Source: Paenibacillus_G sp049942825
GTDB taxonomy: Bacteria > Bacillota > Bacilli > Paenibacillales > NBRC-103111
Direction: 5' to 3'
Assembly (NCBI RefSeq): GCF_049942825.1
Contig: NZ_CP187970.1
Coordinates: 6,262,001 to 6,326,000 of the forward strand
Length of the DNA: 64,000 nucleotides
Each line of letters begins with the position of its first letter. Positions within the stretch are counted from its first letter, which is position 1. Positions 25,038 through 34,099 of the stretch are shown here, one piece after another. Under the pieces are notes generated by a model. The model worked only from the letters and a program-made list of their open reading frames with translations, searched no databases and was not told the DNA's origin. Position numbers and translations under genes: made by a program.

Positions 25038-25394
25038 ATGAATCGGAAACTGAAGCTGAACGGCATTAAGAAAATCAGAAAAGTACAAACACACGTACAT
25101 GAATTTGAAGGCAGCACGAAATTAGCCGAACAAGGCGCTGATCGTCACAATCATCGTTTTGCAGGGGTTACAGGGCAAGTCATCCCATTTGGAAAAAGTC
25201 ATGTTCATGAAATTGACCTTACGCACACGGATTTCTTTAACCACTTTCATAATCTGAAAAAAATTAGAACAGGTCCAGCAATTCCGGTTGGAAATGGAAA
25301 ACACGTTCACTTTGTTACTGGAATGACAACGTTAAATGATGGTCACAGGCATAACTTCAACTTTGCAACACTAATTCAAAAACCTCTTGTATAA
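25038..25394 (+). CDS. ymaF: YmaF-family protein, His-rich
   Basis: The 118-residue protein has repeated short His motifs: HVHEF, HNHRF, HVHEI, HFHN, HVHF and HRHNF. This spacing is characteristic of YmaF of Bacillus and suggests metal binding or a repeat fold. ATG 25038 (MNRKLKLNGIKK) is preferred, with AAGGGAC upstream; the frame is open to 24933. Its function is not known. It is alone, with a terminator following. Confidence 0.8.
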   Translation: MNRKLKLNGIKKIRKVQTHVHEFEGSTKLAEQGADRHNHRFAGVTGQVIPFGKSHVHEIDLTHTDFFNHFHNLKKIRTGPAIPVGNGKHVHFVTGMTTLNDGHRHNFNFATLIQKPLV

Positions 25395-25436
25395 CCATCA
25401 AGAATGAACGAAAAGAGCCCTGCCATTTCTTTGCAA

Positions 25437-25481
25437 ACACCCCGTCAATCTTTTTAGATGACGGGGTTTCTTGTTTTCCCT
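25437..25481 (+). terminator. Terminator after ymaF
   Basis: ACCCCGTCA and TGACGGGGT arms around ATCTTTTTAGA are followed by TTCTTGTTTT. Confidence 0.8.
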
Positions 25482-25591
25482 TATAATTGCAGTACATATA
25501 TCCGAAAATTAATTTGATTTTCTGCCTTTTTTCGAGAAATATTTCTTTTATTTGTCCTAATTCTATGTCCCCATCCAAGGAGGCCGTCCCC

Positions 25592-26479
25592 GTGAACGAT
25601 GTCTACTCACAGAAGTACACGCTGGAGAACGAGGCGTTCGCAATCCAATATATGAACTACAAGGGGTACTTCAAAATGCCCCGCGACCACCTGCACTCCT
25701 ACTATGAGATTTTTTATCTGCTCGAAGGCGAGCGGGTTTATTTTATCAACGACACGGTCTATACGGCGCAGCAGGGCGATCTCGTCATCGTCAATCCATA
25801 CGACCTGCATCACACCTCTTCCTCCGACGTACCGGGCTTTGAACGGATGCTGGTTAACTTTACGCCCGAGTTCGCCCTTCCGCTGTTCGCCGGGTCGTCG
25901 TCCGAGCCGCTGCCCTTCGCCCAAGGCTCGAAGCTGCTGCGGCTGCCGCTGAAGGAGCAGGCGGCTGCCGAGGGGCTCATCCGGCAGATGTATGCGGAAT
26001 GCGCCGAAGCACAGCCGGGCTACGAGACCTGCGTGAAGGCCGCGCTGGCCCAGCTGCTCGTCCGAATTCACCGTGAATTCCTGCGGGAGAGCCGCTGTCC
26101 TTCACCTACCGAATATACACATCCGATGCATGAGAAAATCTCGGAGGTCGCCGCCTACCTCACCCGGCATTACCACGAGGAGCTTACCCTGGAGGGGGTT
26201 GCCGCCCGGTTCTTCATCAGTCCGTCCTACCTGAGCCGGATCTTCAAGAAGATCACGGGATACCATTTCCGTGAATATCTCCTGCAGGTCCGGGTCAAGG
26301 AAGCCCAGCGTCGGCTGAGGGATACGCGCGACAAAACGATCACCATTGCGGAACAGACAGGCTTCCGGCACATCTCCCACTTCAATACGACCTTCAAGAA
26401 AATCGTCGGCCTCCCTCCCCTCCAGTACCGCAAGCAGCAGCAGGAGCCTCACCGAAAGAAGCACCCCCTGCCTAGGTGA
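25592..26479 (+). CDS. AraC-family regulator with cupin sensor domain
   Basis: The 295-residue protein has an N-terminal cupin-like ligand domain (about 20-150, HLHSYYEIFYLLEGERVYFIN, then GDLVIVNPYDLHH). A C-terminal AraC helix-turn-helix (about 190-285) carries FISPSYLSRIFKKITG and FRHISHFNTTFKKIVG. Such proteins respond to sugars. GTG 25592 is chosen because AAGGAGG lies 8 nt upstream. No target operon is adjacent; the downstream GNAT gene is separated by a terminator. It could serve a distant carbohydrate locus. Confidence 0.92.
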   Translation: MNDVYSQKYTLENEAFAIQYMNYKGYFKMPRDHLHSYYEIFYLLEGERVYFINDTVYTAQQGDLVIVNPYDLHHTSSSDVPGFERMLVNFTPEFALPLFAGSSSEPLPFAQGSKLLRLPLKEQAAAEGLIRQMYAECAEAQPGYETCVKAALAQLLVRIHREFLRESRCPSPTEYTHPMHEKISEVAAYLTRHYHEELTLEGVAARFFISPSYLSRIFKKITGYHFREYLLQVRVKEAQRRLRDTRDKTITIAEQTGFRHISHFNTTFKKIVGLPPLQYRKQQQEPHRKKHPLPR

Positions 26480-26504
26480 GCATTTGGCTGCTGCATAGGG
26501 GCAG

Positions 26505-26541
26505 AGCTGTATGGGGCGAGTCCTGCATACAGCTTTTTGTT
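26505..26541 (+). terminator. Terminator after the AraC gene
   Basis: AGCTGTATG and CATACAGCT arms are followed by TTTTTGTTC. Confidence 0.85.
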
Positions 26542-26611
26542 CTGCGCATACGTTGAATATTAATCCATTATTTTGTATTATTATACAAAACCTATTCAAG
26601 GAGGCCATCTC

Positions 26612-27058
26612 ATGTCACTTCTCATCCGCAGCGCCGAACCCCGGGATCTCATCCCGCTGACCGGGTTAATGAACGATTATATCGCAGGCTTCTACGGCAA
26701 CCCGTGGCCGGGCGAGAGCCATATCCATGATCTGATTCACATGCTGCTCCAGAAGCAGCGCGGCGTTCAGTTCGTGGCCGAGCAGGACGGAGCACTGATC
26801 GGCTTCGCCACCTTGTACTTTACGATGAGTACGATGAAGGCTAGTCCCATCAGCATCATGAACGATTTATTTCTCCTGGAGCCGTACCGGGGAACCGAAG
26901 CGGAATCCCGGCTGTTTGCCCACTGCCGCACCTACTCCGCCGACAACGGGTTCTCCTATATGTCGTGGATCACGGGGACCGGGAACGAGAGGGCCCAGCG
27001 TTTCTTCGACGGGACAGGCGCCGTCCGGGGCAGCTGGGTGAACTATTCGATCGTGTAG
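26612..27058 (+). CDS. GNAT-family N-acetyltransferase
   Basis: The 148-residue protein opens LLIRSAEPRDLIPLTGLMNDY and contains NDLFLLEPYRGTEAESRL, the place of the acetyl-CoA binding motif A, though the usual Q/RxxGxG/A is degenerate (YRGTEAES). The C-terminal MSWITGTGNERAQRFFDGTGA is typical of GNAT motif B. ATG 26612 follows AAGGAGG. Substrate unknown; it is alone between an AraC gene and a flavin reductase gene. Confidence 0.85.
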   Translation: MSLLIRSAEPRDLIPLTGLMNDYIAGFYGNPWPGESHIHDLIHMLLQKQRGVQFVAEQDGALIGFATLYFTMSTMKASPISIMNDLFLLEPYRGTEAESRLFAHCRTYSADNGFSYMSWITGTGNERAQRFFDGTGAVRGSWVNYSIV

Positions 27059-27305
27059 AGTGAAGCGATCCATCCGCTCGCATGGGGCCTCCCAGCCGAC
27101 GCCAATCCATCCCCCTTCGGACAATCACCCTTCTCTGCCGGACCGTTGAGTCCCCGCCCCCCTCTCTCCCTGTCATCACGTCCCCCTACACTGCAGCTCC
27201 TACTCATGCCGGCCTATTCCTTCATACAATCACACTTCGATGCTCATCGAACGATCCCGGCGGTACAATGAGGGAACCACCTAGTTGGAGAGAGGAGAAC
27301 ACGGC

Positions 27306-27926
27306 ATGAACATAATCAACCCCCTGCCGGCATCCGAAGTCATTACCCCGAGTATCCTGTATTACGGCACTCCTGTCCTTCTCATGACCACCCGGAACGA
27401 GTGCGGCTGTGACAATATCAGTCCACTGTCCTCCTCCTGGGCGCTTGGCGACCGGATCGTGCTCGGGATCGGAACGGCAGGCAAAGGATATGAGAATCTG
27501 ACAAGGGAGCGTCAATGCGTGCTGAATCTGCCTGATGCCGGTCTATGGCAGCAGGTGGAACAGCTTGCCCCCACGACGGGCAAGGACCCGGTTCCCGAGT
27601 CGAAGCGGCTGCTCGGATTCGTCTATGAGCCGGATAAATTCGGCCGATGCGGACTCTCCGCCGCTCCCTCAGAGCTTGTGAAGCCGGCACGGATCGCCGA
27701 GTGTCCGCTGCAGATCGAGGCCGCCGTATGCCATATCCGCATTCCCGAGGGGAGCCCCCATTTTGCTATCGTAGAGACACAAGCATTGCGGGTTCATGCT
27801 CACCCCGGCATTCTCCGGGAGGGCCGGCATATCGATCCGGCCAAGTGGAACCCGCTGATCTATAACTTCCGCCATTATTTTGGGCTGGGCACCGAGCTGG
27901 GCCGGACGTTCCGTGCAGAGACTTGA
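27306..27926 (+). CDS. Flavin reductase-like (FMN-binding split-barrel) protein
   Basis: The 206-residue protein has the split-barrel pattern PVLLMTTRNECGCDNISPLSSSWALGDRIVLGIG and a later TRERQCVLNLP segment, typical of flavin reductase-like FMN-binding proteins (DIM6/NTAB type). It would reduce or carry FMN using NAD(P)H. ATG 27306 is preceded by GAGGAGAA. It is a single gene, with 379 nt to the GNAT gene start side and 160 nt to the YrvL-like gene. The exact oxidoreductase partner is unknown. Confidence 0.82.
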   Translation: MNIINPLPASEVITPSILYYGTPVLLMTTRNECGCDNISPLSSSWALGDRIVLGIGTAGKGYENLTRERQCVLNLPDAGLWQQVEQLAPTTGKDPVPESKRLLGFVYEPDKFGRCGLSAAPSELVKPARIAECPLQIEAAVCHIRIPEGSPHFAIVETQALRVHAHPGILREGRHIDPAKWNPLIYNFRHYFGLGTELGRTFRAET

Positions 27927-28089
27927 GTAACTTACGACTTGGGCCCTACCTCCTCAAAGCAGTATTCGCATTTGATAGAGTGCGGGCAGCGGACAACGAA
28001 CCACCCAAAATCCAATATTTGTAATTCCCTACTATACCGCGTATACTCAAGAGGAAAACGTCTGTTTCATCCTCCTGGAGGTGATCCCC

Positions 28090-28590
28090 ATGTCCGAATC
28101 CGGCCAGCCGCCGGGCACTCCACCGGGGCCCATGTCGTTCAAAGATAAATCGCTGGCCGTCTCGTTGTTTGTCCTTTTTATCGCATTCGTGGTGATCTTC
28201 GTGTTCGCCGCCGTGTTCTTCCTGATTACGGGCACCTTTGCGATCCTCGGCATTACGTACGATTCATGGCAGTCGATCCTTTCTTTTATCGGGATGAGCA
28301 TGGTCTCGGATCTTGTGCTGGGAGGTCTCCTCCTGTTTCCGAAGGTCCTCTGCGCGATGGTGTTCCGCCACAGCCCCCGGTGGCAGCTGCTTCTGTTCCA
28401 CCTCCTGCTCCAATTTACCTTTGATCTTCTTTCCGTGCATTATATCGACGAGTGGATGGATGGGGTAACGATCGGCGGTGGCGCTGAAGTGGGGTTTGTC
28501 CTCATCATGATTGCCATTGACACGCTGATCCCGGACAGCAGGAAGAAGAGGACGCTGAACGAAGGACCTCCGCAGGACAGGGTCAGATAG
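28090..28590 (+). CDS. YrvL-like membrane protein
   Basis: The 166-residue protein has about four hydrophobic segments (SLFVLFIAFVVIFVFAAVFF, then ITYDSWQSILSFIGMSMVSDL, LLLFHLLLQF and VGFVLIMIAIDTL). The arrangement resembles YrvL of Bacillus, a membrane regulator linked to the SigO system. ATG 28090 has GGAGGTGA 5 nt upstream. No sigO-like gene is near. A general membrane protein of unknown role is the alternative. Confidence 0.65.
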   Translation: MSESGQPPGTPPGPMSFKDKSLAVSLFVLFIAFVVIFVFAAVFFLITGTFAILGITYDSWQSILSFIGMSMVSDLVLGGLLLFPKVLCAMVFRHSPRWQLLLFHLLLQFTFDLLSVHYIDEWMDGVTIGGGAEVGFVLIMIAIDTLIPDSRKKRTLNEGPPQDRVR

Positions 28591-28688
28591 CACTCGGTGC
28601 GGGGAGGCGCCCTTTTCCAGGGTGCGGCTGAAACGCAGGATCCCGCGCCGCGTAAAGTCTTGTATCCAACGAAGCGAGGTGTTCAACA

Positions 28689-28877
28689 ATGTATCTTCTG
28701 GCCATTCTGCTTCCTCCCGTCGCCGTCCTCCTGTCCGGCAAGCCGTTCCAGGCTTTCCTGAATCTCATTCTTACGCTCTGCTTCTGGCTGCCGGGGGCCA
28801 TCCATGCCTGCATGGTGGTTCACGAGAAAAAAGAAGACCGGCGCATGGAACGTCTGCAGCGTCAAATGTATAAATAA
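28689..28877 (+). CDS. YqaE/Pmp3-family small membrane protein
   Basis: This encodes 62 residues with two transmembrane segments: MYLLAILLPPVAVLLSGKP and FLNLILTLCFWLPGAIHA, the hallmark of the Pmp3/UPF0057 family, followed by a charged tail. Family members respond to salt or membrane stress. The start at 28689 follows GCGAGGTG. A bidirectional terminator follows. Confidence 0.9.
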   Translation: MYLLAILLPPVAVLLSGKPFQAFLNLILTLCFWLPGAIHACMVVHEKKEDRRMERLQRQMYK

Positions 28878-28982
28878 CCTATCGGCTCAGCGGCTCTCCC
28901 GCCCTTTGGAAGGACTAGCGCATGTTGATGTAACAGGACATGAAGGCAGCCGGTAACCCGCGTTTCCTTCTCTGCCCTTTGC

Positions 28983-29022
28983 CAAAAAGGCCGGCTGCAG
29001 CGCAGTCCGGCCTTTTTGGCTT
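28983..29022 (+). terminator. Bidirectional terminator between yqaE and the ANT(6)-like gene
   Basis: CCAAAAAGGCCGG and CCGGCCTTTTTGG arms around CTGCAGCGCAGT give both strands a stem with A/T ends, suited to the two converging genes. Confidence 0.85.
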
Positions 29023-29029
29023 CTTCCGC

Positions 29030-29920
29030 CTACTCTGCGGCATCCTCATACAGATTCTCCGCGTTCGCCGGCAGCGCTCTTACATAGTGGAGATGGGCCG
29101 TAACGCGGCGGTCGTCCTCCTCCGGATAGTCGAAACCGGCATGCTCCGCCACCTCCCGCGCGACCTCCCGGAACAGGCGTCCCATCCCAAGGAGGGCCTC
29201 CCAGGTCCGTTCGTACTCCCCGTCTGCGTAAGTCGCGGCATAGGCCTCCCACAGACGCGGCTCCAGGTGCTTCTGGAGATGCTTGCCGGCCTTGCCGGTC
29301 GCTGCCGTATAGCCGCTGCGCATACCCGCATGCCACTCCAGCATACGCACGAGCATGTGCCGGACCGGCTCCTCCATCATCGCCTTGGCGTAGGGAAGCT
29401 CGCGGCGCCACAGACCCTTGGCAATGTAGGTGCTCACCCACCAGAATTCGTTGCAGCAGGCGGCGAACTCCGCCTGGCCGGGCGGCCTCGTCACATAATC
29501 CCGGTCACTGGGCGGCGGATACGGCTCCATCTCCCCGTCCTTGTCGAGCAGCAGGACGCTCAGGCTGTCCCGCGGCTGCTGGTCCTTTTGCTCCCAGGGA
29601 AGCAAAGTCAGATCAATCCGGTTCCCGTCCGCGAACTGCATCAGGAACGCAAACCGGCTGTATTCGCCCTCCGCATCCTGCTCCGTCTCCAGCTCGTCGG
29701 GTGTCTGCATGATCATCATCTTACCGAAGCGCCGGATCCAGTCGCGGTCCCGGACAAAGGGAGCGACCTTCCGGACGAAGAAAACGATGTCATAGTCCTG
29801 AAAAGGATCCCGCCGTACATTCGGATTCACCCGTGAGCCGTTCATAACGACAGCCCGGATGCCCTCCTCTTCATTCGCGAAGGCGAGGATGGCTTCCATC
29901 ATTTCCCGTTCACCGCGCAT
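29030..29920 (-). CDS. Aminoglycoside 6-adenylyltransferase-like protein (ANT(6)/AadK family)
   Basis: The 296-residue protein contains NGSRVNPNVRRDPFQDYDIVFFV, the nucleotidyltransferase GSR..D.D motif, and DGNRIDLTLLPWE further on, matching streptomycin adenylyltransferases. It ends in helices with GKHLQKHLEPRLW and FREVAREVAEHAGFDYPEEDDRRV. It would transfer AMP to the 6-hydroxyl of streptomycin; chromosomal AadK copies are common in Bacilli. ATG 29920 follows GGGGGGAG. The Imm22-like gene lies 28 nt upstream on the same strand. Resistance is not proven by sequence. Confidence 0.9.
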   Translation of the reverse strand: MRGEREMMEAILAFANEEEGIRAVVMNGSRVNPNVRRDPFQDYDIVFFVRKVAPFVRDRDWIRRFGKMMIMQTPDELETEQDAEGEYSRFAFLMQFADGNRIDLTLLPWEQKDQQPRDSLSVLLLDKDGEMEPYPPPSDRDYVTRPPGQAEFAACCNEFWWVSTYIAKGLWRRELPYAKAMMEEPVRHMLVRMLEWHAGMRSGYTAATGKAGKHLQKHLEPRLWEAYAATYADGEYERTWEALLGMGRLFREVAREVAEHAGFDYPEEDDRRVTAHLHYVRALPANAENLYEDAAE

Positions 29921-29948
29921 TCCGGTTCTCCCCCCAGAGTCATCGATA

Positions 29949-30350
29949 TTAGAAAGCGCCTCTGTATTCCACCTGGCCGATATACACCAGTTCACCCGCC
30001 CCGGTCCTGCTGAGGGTATGCTCCCCATCATAAGCCAGGTTGTACACCAGGATCACCGTATTGAATGCCCTGTCCAAGGGACCGATCTCCTCCGCAAAAG
30101 CGGAAATGAGCTCCTCATCGTAGGAATGGCCACCGAGCAGGCTCGCCCATTCGGCAGCCGGTGCCTCCCGGTATTGCAGCTCTATGAAATCCGGATCGTA
30201 CCGCAAGGCAAAATCGTTCTCAAACGGTGAGGGCACATAGTCCCCCTCTTCCGTATAGCTTCCTTCCACGTACGCCTGCACCGCCTCCTCCAAGCTCCAG
30301 GAGCCCAGCCAGAGCGAGACGCGGCTCTCGTCCGTCAAGTCCTTTTCCAT
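29949..30350 (-). CDS. Imm22-like (DUF4284) immunity protein, orphan
   Basis: The 133-residue acidic protein has RVSLWLGSW, then EEAVQAYVEGSYTEEGDYVPSPF and a NDFALRYDPDFIE segment, closely resembling immunity protein family 22. Such proteins normally neutralise a polymorphic toxin encoded next to them. No toxin gene is seen in this window, so it may be an orphan that protects against toxins of neighbours. ATG 30350 follows GGAGGAAGG. The downstream gene encodes ANT(6). Confidence 0.72.
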   Translation of the reverse strand: MEKDLTDESRVSLWLGSWSLEEAVQAYVEGSYTEEGDYVPSPFENDFALRYDPDFIELQYREAPAAEWASLLGGHSYDEELISAFAEEIGPLDRAFNTVILVYNLAYDGEHTLSRTGAGELVYIGQVEYRGAF

Positions 30351-30393
30351 CCCTGCGCCTTCCTCCTCCGCTTCTATGGATGTGCTTGCGCTT

Positions 30394-31275
30394 CTATGGA
30401 TGTGCTTGCGCCTCCACGCCTGCCGATCCGCTGTCCTTGGTTGGCACAGGCGGCCCGGCGGCAAACGCCCCGTCCTTCCATCTCCGGGTGACCTCCATAT
30501 AGGCTCCCTCCGCCTGATCATAATAGACGTTCAGGAAAGCCGTCTCCCCTGCCTTGGGATACCGGATCGACTCGTCGTGATCCGCCGAATAAATATCCTC
30601 CGCCAGCACCCCGAAGCCCTCCCGGCCTACGGTCAGCAGCGAATAGAAATTCCCATTGCTTCCGCCCCACTGCCCCACCGTGAAGTCAGGCTGCCGGTCC
30701 GCATTGTAATCGTCGAAGAGCAGCCGGAACGGCTCTTCCTTGCGGAAGCTCATCTCCCCGCCGTCAAAAGCCCCGTTCAGAGGGAACCTGCCAAGCTCCC
30801 GGCCATCGGCACCCGCGGCCACCGCCTCGAAGGTGCCGTACAGGTACGTCCCCTCGAAAGGACCGGGATTCAAGTCCGTCTGCTCCACAGCTGCGGTCAC
30901 CTGGATGCGGATGGTGTCCATCCTGCCGTCCCCATCCGCATCTGCGCGGCCTTCACCGACGATGGTTCCGGCGGCCGCCGGCGTATCTGCCCGCCCGCTA
31001 ACCGGAGCCTCCGGCCCGGACGCAGCCGCATCCGAAGAGGCGGCCTCTTGTCCGGAGACGGCCGGCGCCAGTGGTACGGCCTTATGACCGGTCGCAGCAG
31101 GTTCCCATAACGCGGTCCCTTCTCCAGGAACAGCGGTCTGACCATGAGCCGGTGACGTACCCGCCGCCAGATCCGGAGAAGCGGAGCGGGCAGGAGCTTC
31201 GAGCGATTTTCCTAACCCGAGCAAAGCGGCTGCGGCAGCGATCCCGAGAAGCACAACCCCACCTGTTCGATGCAC
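30394..31275 (-). CDS. Membrane-anchored protein with acidic Ca-binding-like repeats
   Basis: The 293-residue protein begins with a hydrophobic helix (VVLLGIAAAAALLGLG), then a long Ala/Ser/Pro linker (about 25-115). A C-terminal beta-rich domain carries GDGRADADGDGRMDTI-like and DDYNADRQPDFTVGQWGG segments, reminiscent of VCBS/FG-GAP blades that bind calcium. It is likely an extracellular anchored protein. GTG 31275 is preferred because GGGGAGAA lies upstream; the frame is open to 31311. No function can be given. Confidence 0.65.
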   Translation of the reverse strand: MHRTGGVVLLGIAAAAALLGLGKSLEAPARSASPDLAAGTSPAHGQTAVPGEGTALWEPAATGHKAVPLAPAVSGQEAASSDAAASGPEAPVSGRADTPAAAGTIVGEGRADADGDGRMDTIRIQVTAAVEQTDLNPGPFEGTYLYGTFEAVAAGADGRELGRFPLNGAFDGGEMSFRKEEPFRLLFDDYNADRQPDFTVGQWGGSNGNFYSLLTVGREGFGVLAEDIYSADHDESIRYPKAGETAFLNVYYDQAEGAYMEVTRRWKDGAFAAGPPVPTKDSGSAGVEAQAHP

Positions 31276-31540
31276 AGCGTTCTCCCCATTCTTGTCATAT
31301 GCTTCTTCCATGGATCAGACGGCGGCTTACCGGGGAAAGTTGCGCGCATGATCATCTCTGCGCCCAACGGCTGCATGCTCTTACTCCATCCTCTATGCCC
31401 GAGGGTTCCTGGCGGCGCCCACCCGATCACCCTGAGCTCAGGCCCGGACCTGCAGGAACAGCCCGGAAGCCGAAGCTGCCGGGCTGTGAAATCAGCCGAA
31501 AATAGGATTCCTATCTGCCTACCCCTGTACCACGCCGGCA

Positions 31541-32500
31541 TTAATTCAGCTTCCGGACCGGTTCCCCGGCCAGAAACGCGCGGATGTCCTCCACCGCGTC
31601 CCCGTAGAACGTCCGGTAATTGCGCTCGGTGACATACCCGAGATGCGGAGTCGTCAGCACATTCGGCAGCGTACGGAACACATCGTCGGCCGGAAGAGGC
31701 TCCTTCTCGTATACGTCGATTCCGGCGCCGGCAATCCAGCCCTCCTGCAGCGCCTCGACAAGAGCCTCGCGGTCCACGATCGGCGCCCGGGAGGTGTTGA
31801 TGAGATAAGCGGTCGGCTTCATCCGCTTGAGCTCCTCCCGGCCGAGTAGCCCTCTCGAACGGTCGCCGAGCACGAGGTGGACCGAGACGAAATCGCTGCT
31901 CTCGAGCAGTTCTTCCATGGAGGCGGCGAGCTGTACGCCGGCCTCTCCGGCCCGCTCGGCGGTGAGGTTCGGGCTCCAGGCCGCGACCTCCATGCCGAAG
32001 GCCAGCCCGACGCGTGCGACACGCGAGCCCACGGTGCCGAGCCCGAGGAGGCCGAGCCTCCGGCCGAACAGGTCGACGCCCAGCGTGCTCTGCCACGGGC
32101 CGTTCGAGCGCAGGGCCTGGTGCTCGGGCACCAGATGCCGGGCCAGCCCGAGGATGAGCGCCCAGGTCAGCTCCGGCGTCGGCTCGGGATTGCCCCGGGT
32201 CCCGCAGACGGTGATTCCCTGGGCAGCAGCCGCCGCCAGATCGACGGAGGCATTGCGCATGCCCGTCGTCACGAGCAGCTTCAGCCGGGGCAGGCGTTCA
32301 AGCAGTGAAGCGCGGAACGGGGTGCGCTCCCGCATGATCACGATGATCTCGAAGCTTTCGAGGGCGGAGGCAAGCTTCTCCTCATCGTCCGCGTGTTCAT
32401 GGAACATCTCCACGTCCACTCGGTCCTCCAAGGCAGACCAATCCGCCAGCGAGGCTGCAGCCCCCTGGTAATCATCCAATACAGCGCAGCGAAGCTTCAT
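31541..32500 (-). CDS. D-2-hydroxyacid dehydrogenase family protein
   Basis: The 319-residue protein has the NAD-binding motif GLLGLGTVGSRVARVG, the INTSRAPIVDREALVEAL signature, the catalytic Arg in INTSRA, Glu in DVYEKEPLP and His in TTPHLGY. It reduces a 2-keto acid to the D-hydroxy acid, or the reverse, with NAD(P). ATG 32500 follows AAGGGGAT. It is a single gene between two surface protein genes. Substrate (phosphoglycerate, lactate, others) is not deducible. Confidence 0.92.
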   Translation of the reverse strand: MKLRCAVLDDYQGAAASLADWSALEDRVDVEMFHEHADDEEKLASALESFEIIVIMRERTPFRASLLERLPRLKLLVTTGMRNASVDLAAAAAQGITVCGTRGNPEPTPELTWALILGLARHLVPEHQALRSNGPWQSTLGVDLFGRRLGLLGLGTVGSRVARVGLAFGMEVAAWSPNLTAERAGEAGVQLAASMEELLESSDFVSVHLVLGDRSRGLLGREELKRMKPTAYLINTSRAPIVDREALVEALQEGWIAGAGIDVYEKEPLPADDVFRTLPNVLTTPHLGYVTERNYRTFYGDAVEDIRAFLAGEPVRKLN

Positions 32501-32611
32501 ATCGAACATCCCCTTCCTAGTGGATCGAATGCAACCACATGCCTCTTAGAAGGGTTCGCCGGTCATCCGTTCTTTTCCTCCTGGGGCGGGGCAGGCTCAT
32601 CCCGTAGATCG

Positions 32612-33868
32612 TTATCTCGGCAGCGTAAACTCCGCCGTCTCTTCCTTGAACTGTCTCTTGCCGTCCGCATCCACAGCCGGACCGAATTCCATACGGAAAG
32701 TTTTGTAGAGCTGGAATTCATCCTTGCGGAATAAGAACACATGATACTTCTCACCTTGGCTGCCCGGAGCAAGCTCCTGAGGGTTGCTCGGTTCTACCAT
32801 CCCCTCGGACAGGGCCGTTCCGCGGTTCTCGTCAATGTGGAGCTTGGAGCTCGTCAAAAACAGGCTCAGCGTCTTGTCGGACTGGTTATCCAGCAGGAGC
32901 TTCACGGTTACCGCCACAATGCCGTTCTCACCGAAGTTTTTGAACCTCGCCTGATTGGCTGCCGTCGGCACGATCTCCGCATACTGAACCCCATCCAGCG
33001 TTACCTTTAAGCCGCCGATCTGTTTCGTTTCCCCGATCCCGGTCTTCTCGAAGATCATCTTCTTGTCGGCCATATTATCGGTCGTCAGACGGTCGGGATA
33101 GAATTTGGGCTCGCTTGCCAGCTGCTGCTTCTGCTCTTCACTGTAGAGAAAATCGAATACCGCATTCCCCTTGAAGCTGTCCTTCGCCTCTTTATTGTCT
33201 GCGGCCCCTCCTTCGATAATGAACTTGGGCTTGACGCTCTTCAGCGATTCGAATTCCTCATTGGTCAATGTAAACGAGACGAGTCCCGTTACCTTCTCGC
33301 CGGCAGCGTATTTCGAAATTTCGGTTTCCTGCTTGGACTTCGGCTGGTCCTCCTTGCGGATAAACGTACGGTTGCCGTCATTCGGGATATAATCGGACGA
33401 CTTGCTGACTTGGATTCGATAATTGTTATTATAGTACATGGCTTTGCCCGTACCGTTATCCAGGGTTACCTTCGCCGTAACCACGTACCCTTCCGTCTGG
33501 TCTTCGAACGGGATGGAAGCCACCCTTTTGTTCATGCCGGTTACCTTCACGATCTGATAGGCATCGACGGAAACCTTAAACCCGTTCATATCATGCGAGT
33601 AGCCCGGCGACGGATTCGTATAGACCACCTCGACGTCCCCCTCGGATTCCACGGCGATGTTCGGATTCAGTACCTCTCCGCTGGCGGCCGCTGCTGGAGC
33701 AGGCTTGGAGGTGTCCGAAGCGGGAGAAGCTTCCTTGGACGGCACCGCCTCTGCTGTCTTGGATTGTGTCTGTACGGGCTCCGGCTGCCCCTCCGCTTGC
33801 TTGTTGGTGCCGCAGGCGGATAGCAGGGCGGCCAGAAGGAGTGCGATGGATACGACTGTCTTGTTCAA
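32612..33868 (-). CDS. Lipoprotein with DUF5068-like domains
   Basis: The 418-residue protein has a signal peptide and lipobox LLSAC (Cys19). A linker rich in Ala, Pro and Ser (about 25-65) is followed by two related beta domains: one with MNGFKVSVDAYQIVKVTG and one with IGGLKVTLDGVQYAEIVPT. Each reads like the Ig-like DUF4352/DUF5068 fold of Bacillus surface lipoproteins. The TTG start at 33868 follows AAAGG. It would sit on the outer face of the membrane. Function unknown. Confidence 0.78.
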   Translation of the reverse strand: MNKTVVSIALLLAALLSACGTNKQAEGQPEPVQTQSKTAEAVPSKEASPASDTSKPAPAAAASGEVLNPNIAVESEGDVEVVYTNPSPGYSHDMNGFKVSVDAYQIVKVTGMNKRVASIPFEDQTEGYVVTAKVTLDNGTGKAMYYNNNYRIQVSKSSDYIPNDGNRTFIRKEDQPKSKQETEISKYAAGEKVTGLVSFTLTNEEFESLKSVKPKFIIEGGAADNKEAKDSFKGNAVFDFLYSEEQKQQLASEPKFYPDRLTTDNMADKKMIFEKTGIGETKQIGGLKVTLDGVQYAEIVPTAANQARFKNFGENGIVAVTVKLLLDNQSDKTLSLFLTSSKLHIDENRGTALSEGMVEPSNPQELAPGSQGEKYHVFLFRKDEFQLYKTFRMEFGPAVDADGKRQFKEETAEFTLPR

Positions 33869-34023
33869 TGATGTCCCAACCTTTGTTATGTATTTGATCG
33901 TTGTTCAATTCCATATTTTCCCTCACATTGCCGCAAAATGAAATAGGTACTAACGTCCAACAAACTGGAATATAATAGTAAATCGTGTTGAAACAGCTCG
34001 AATTATGGAGAATTTTTGCTGCG

Positions 34024-34075
34024 TGAGCAGCAAACAAGCCCGCCTTCCCTCCAAGGGGAAAAGCGGGCTTGTTCT
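34024..34075 (-). terminator. Terminator of the ABC exporter gene
   Basis: AACAAGCCCGC and GCGGGCTTGTT arms enclose CTTCCC/GGGG. On the minus strand TTTGCTGC follows. Confidence 0.75.
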
Positions 34076-34099
34076 ATGCGCACCCAGGCATCGTCTGTC

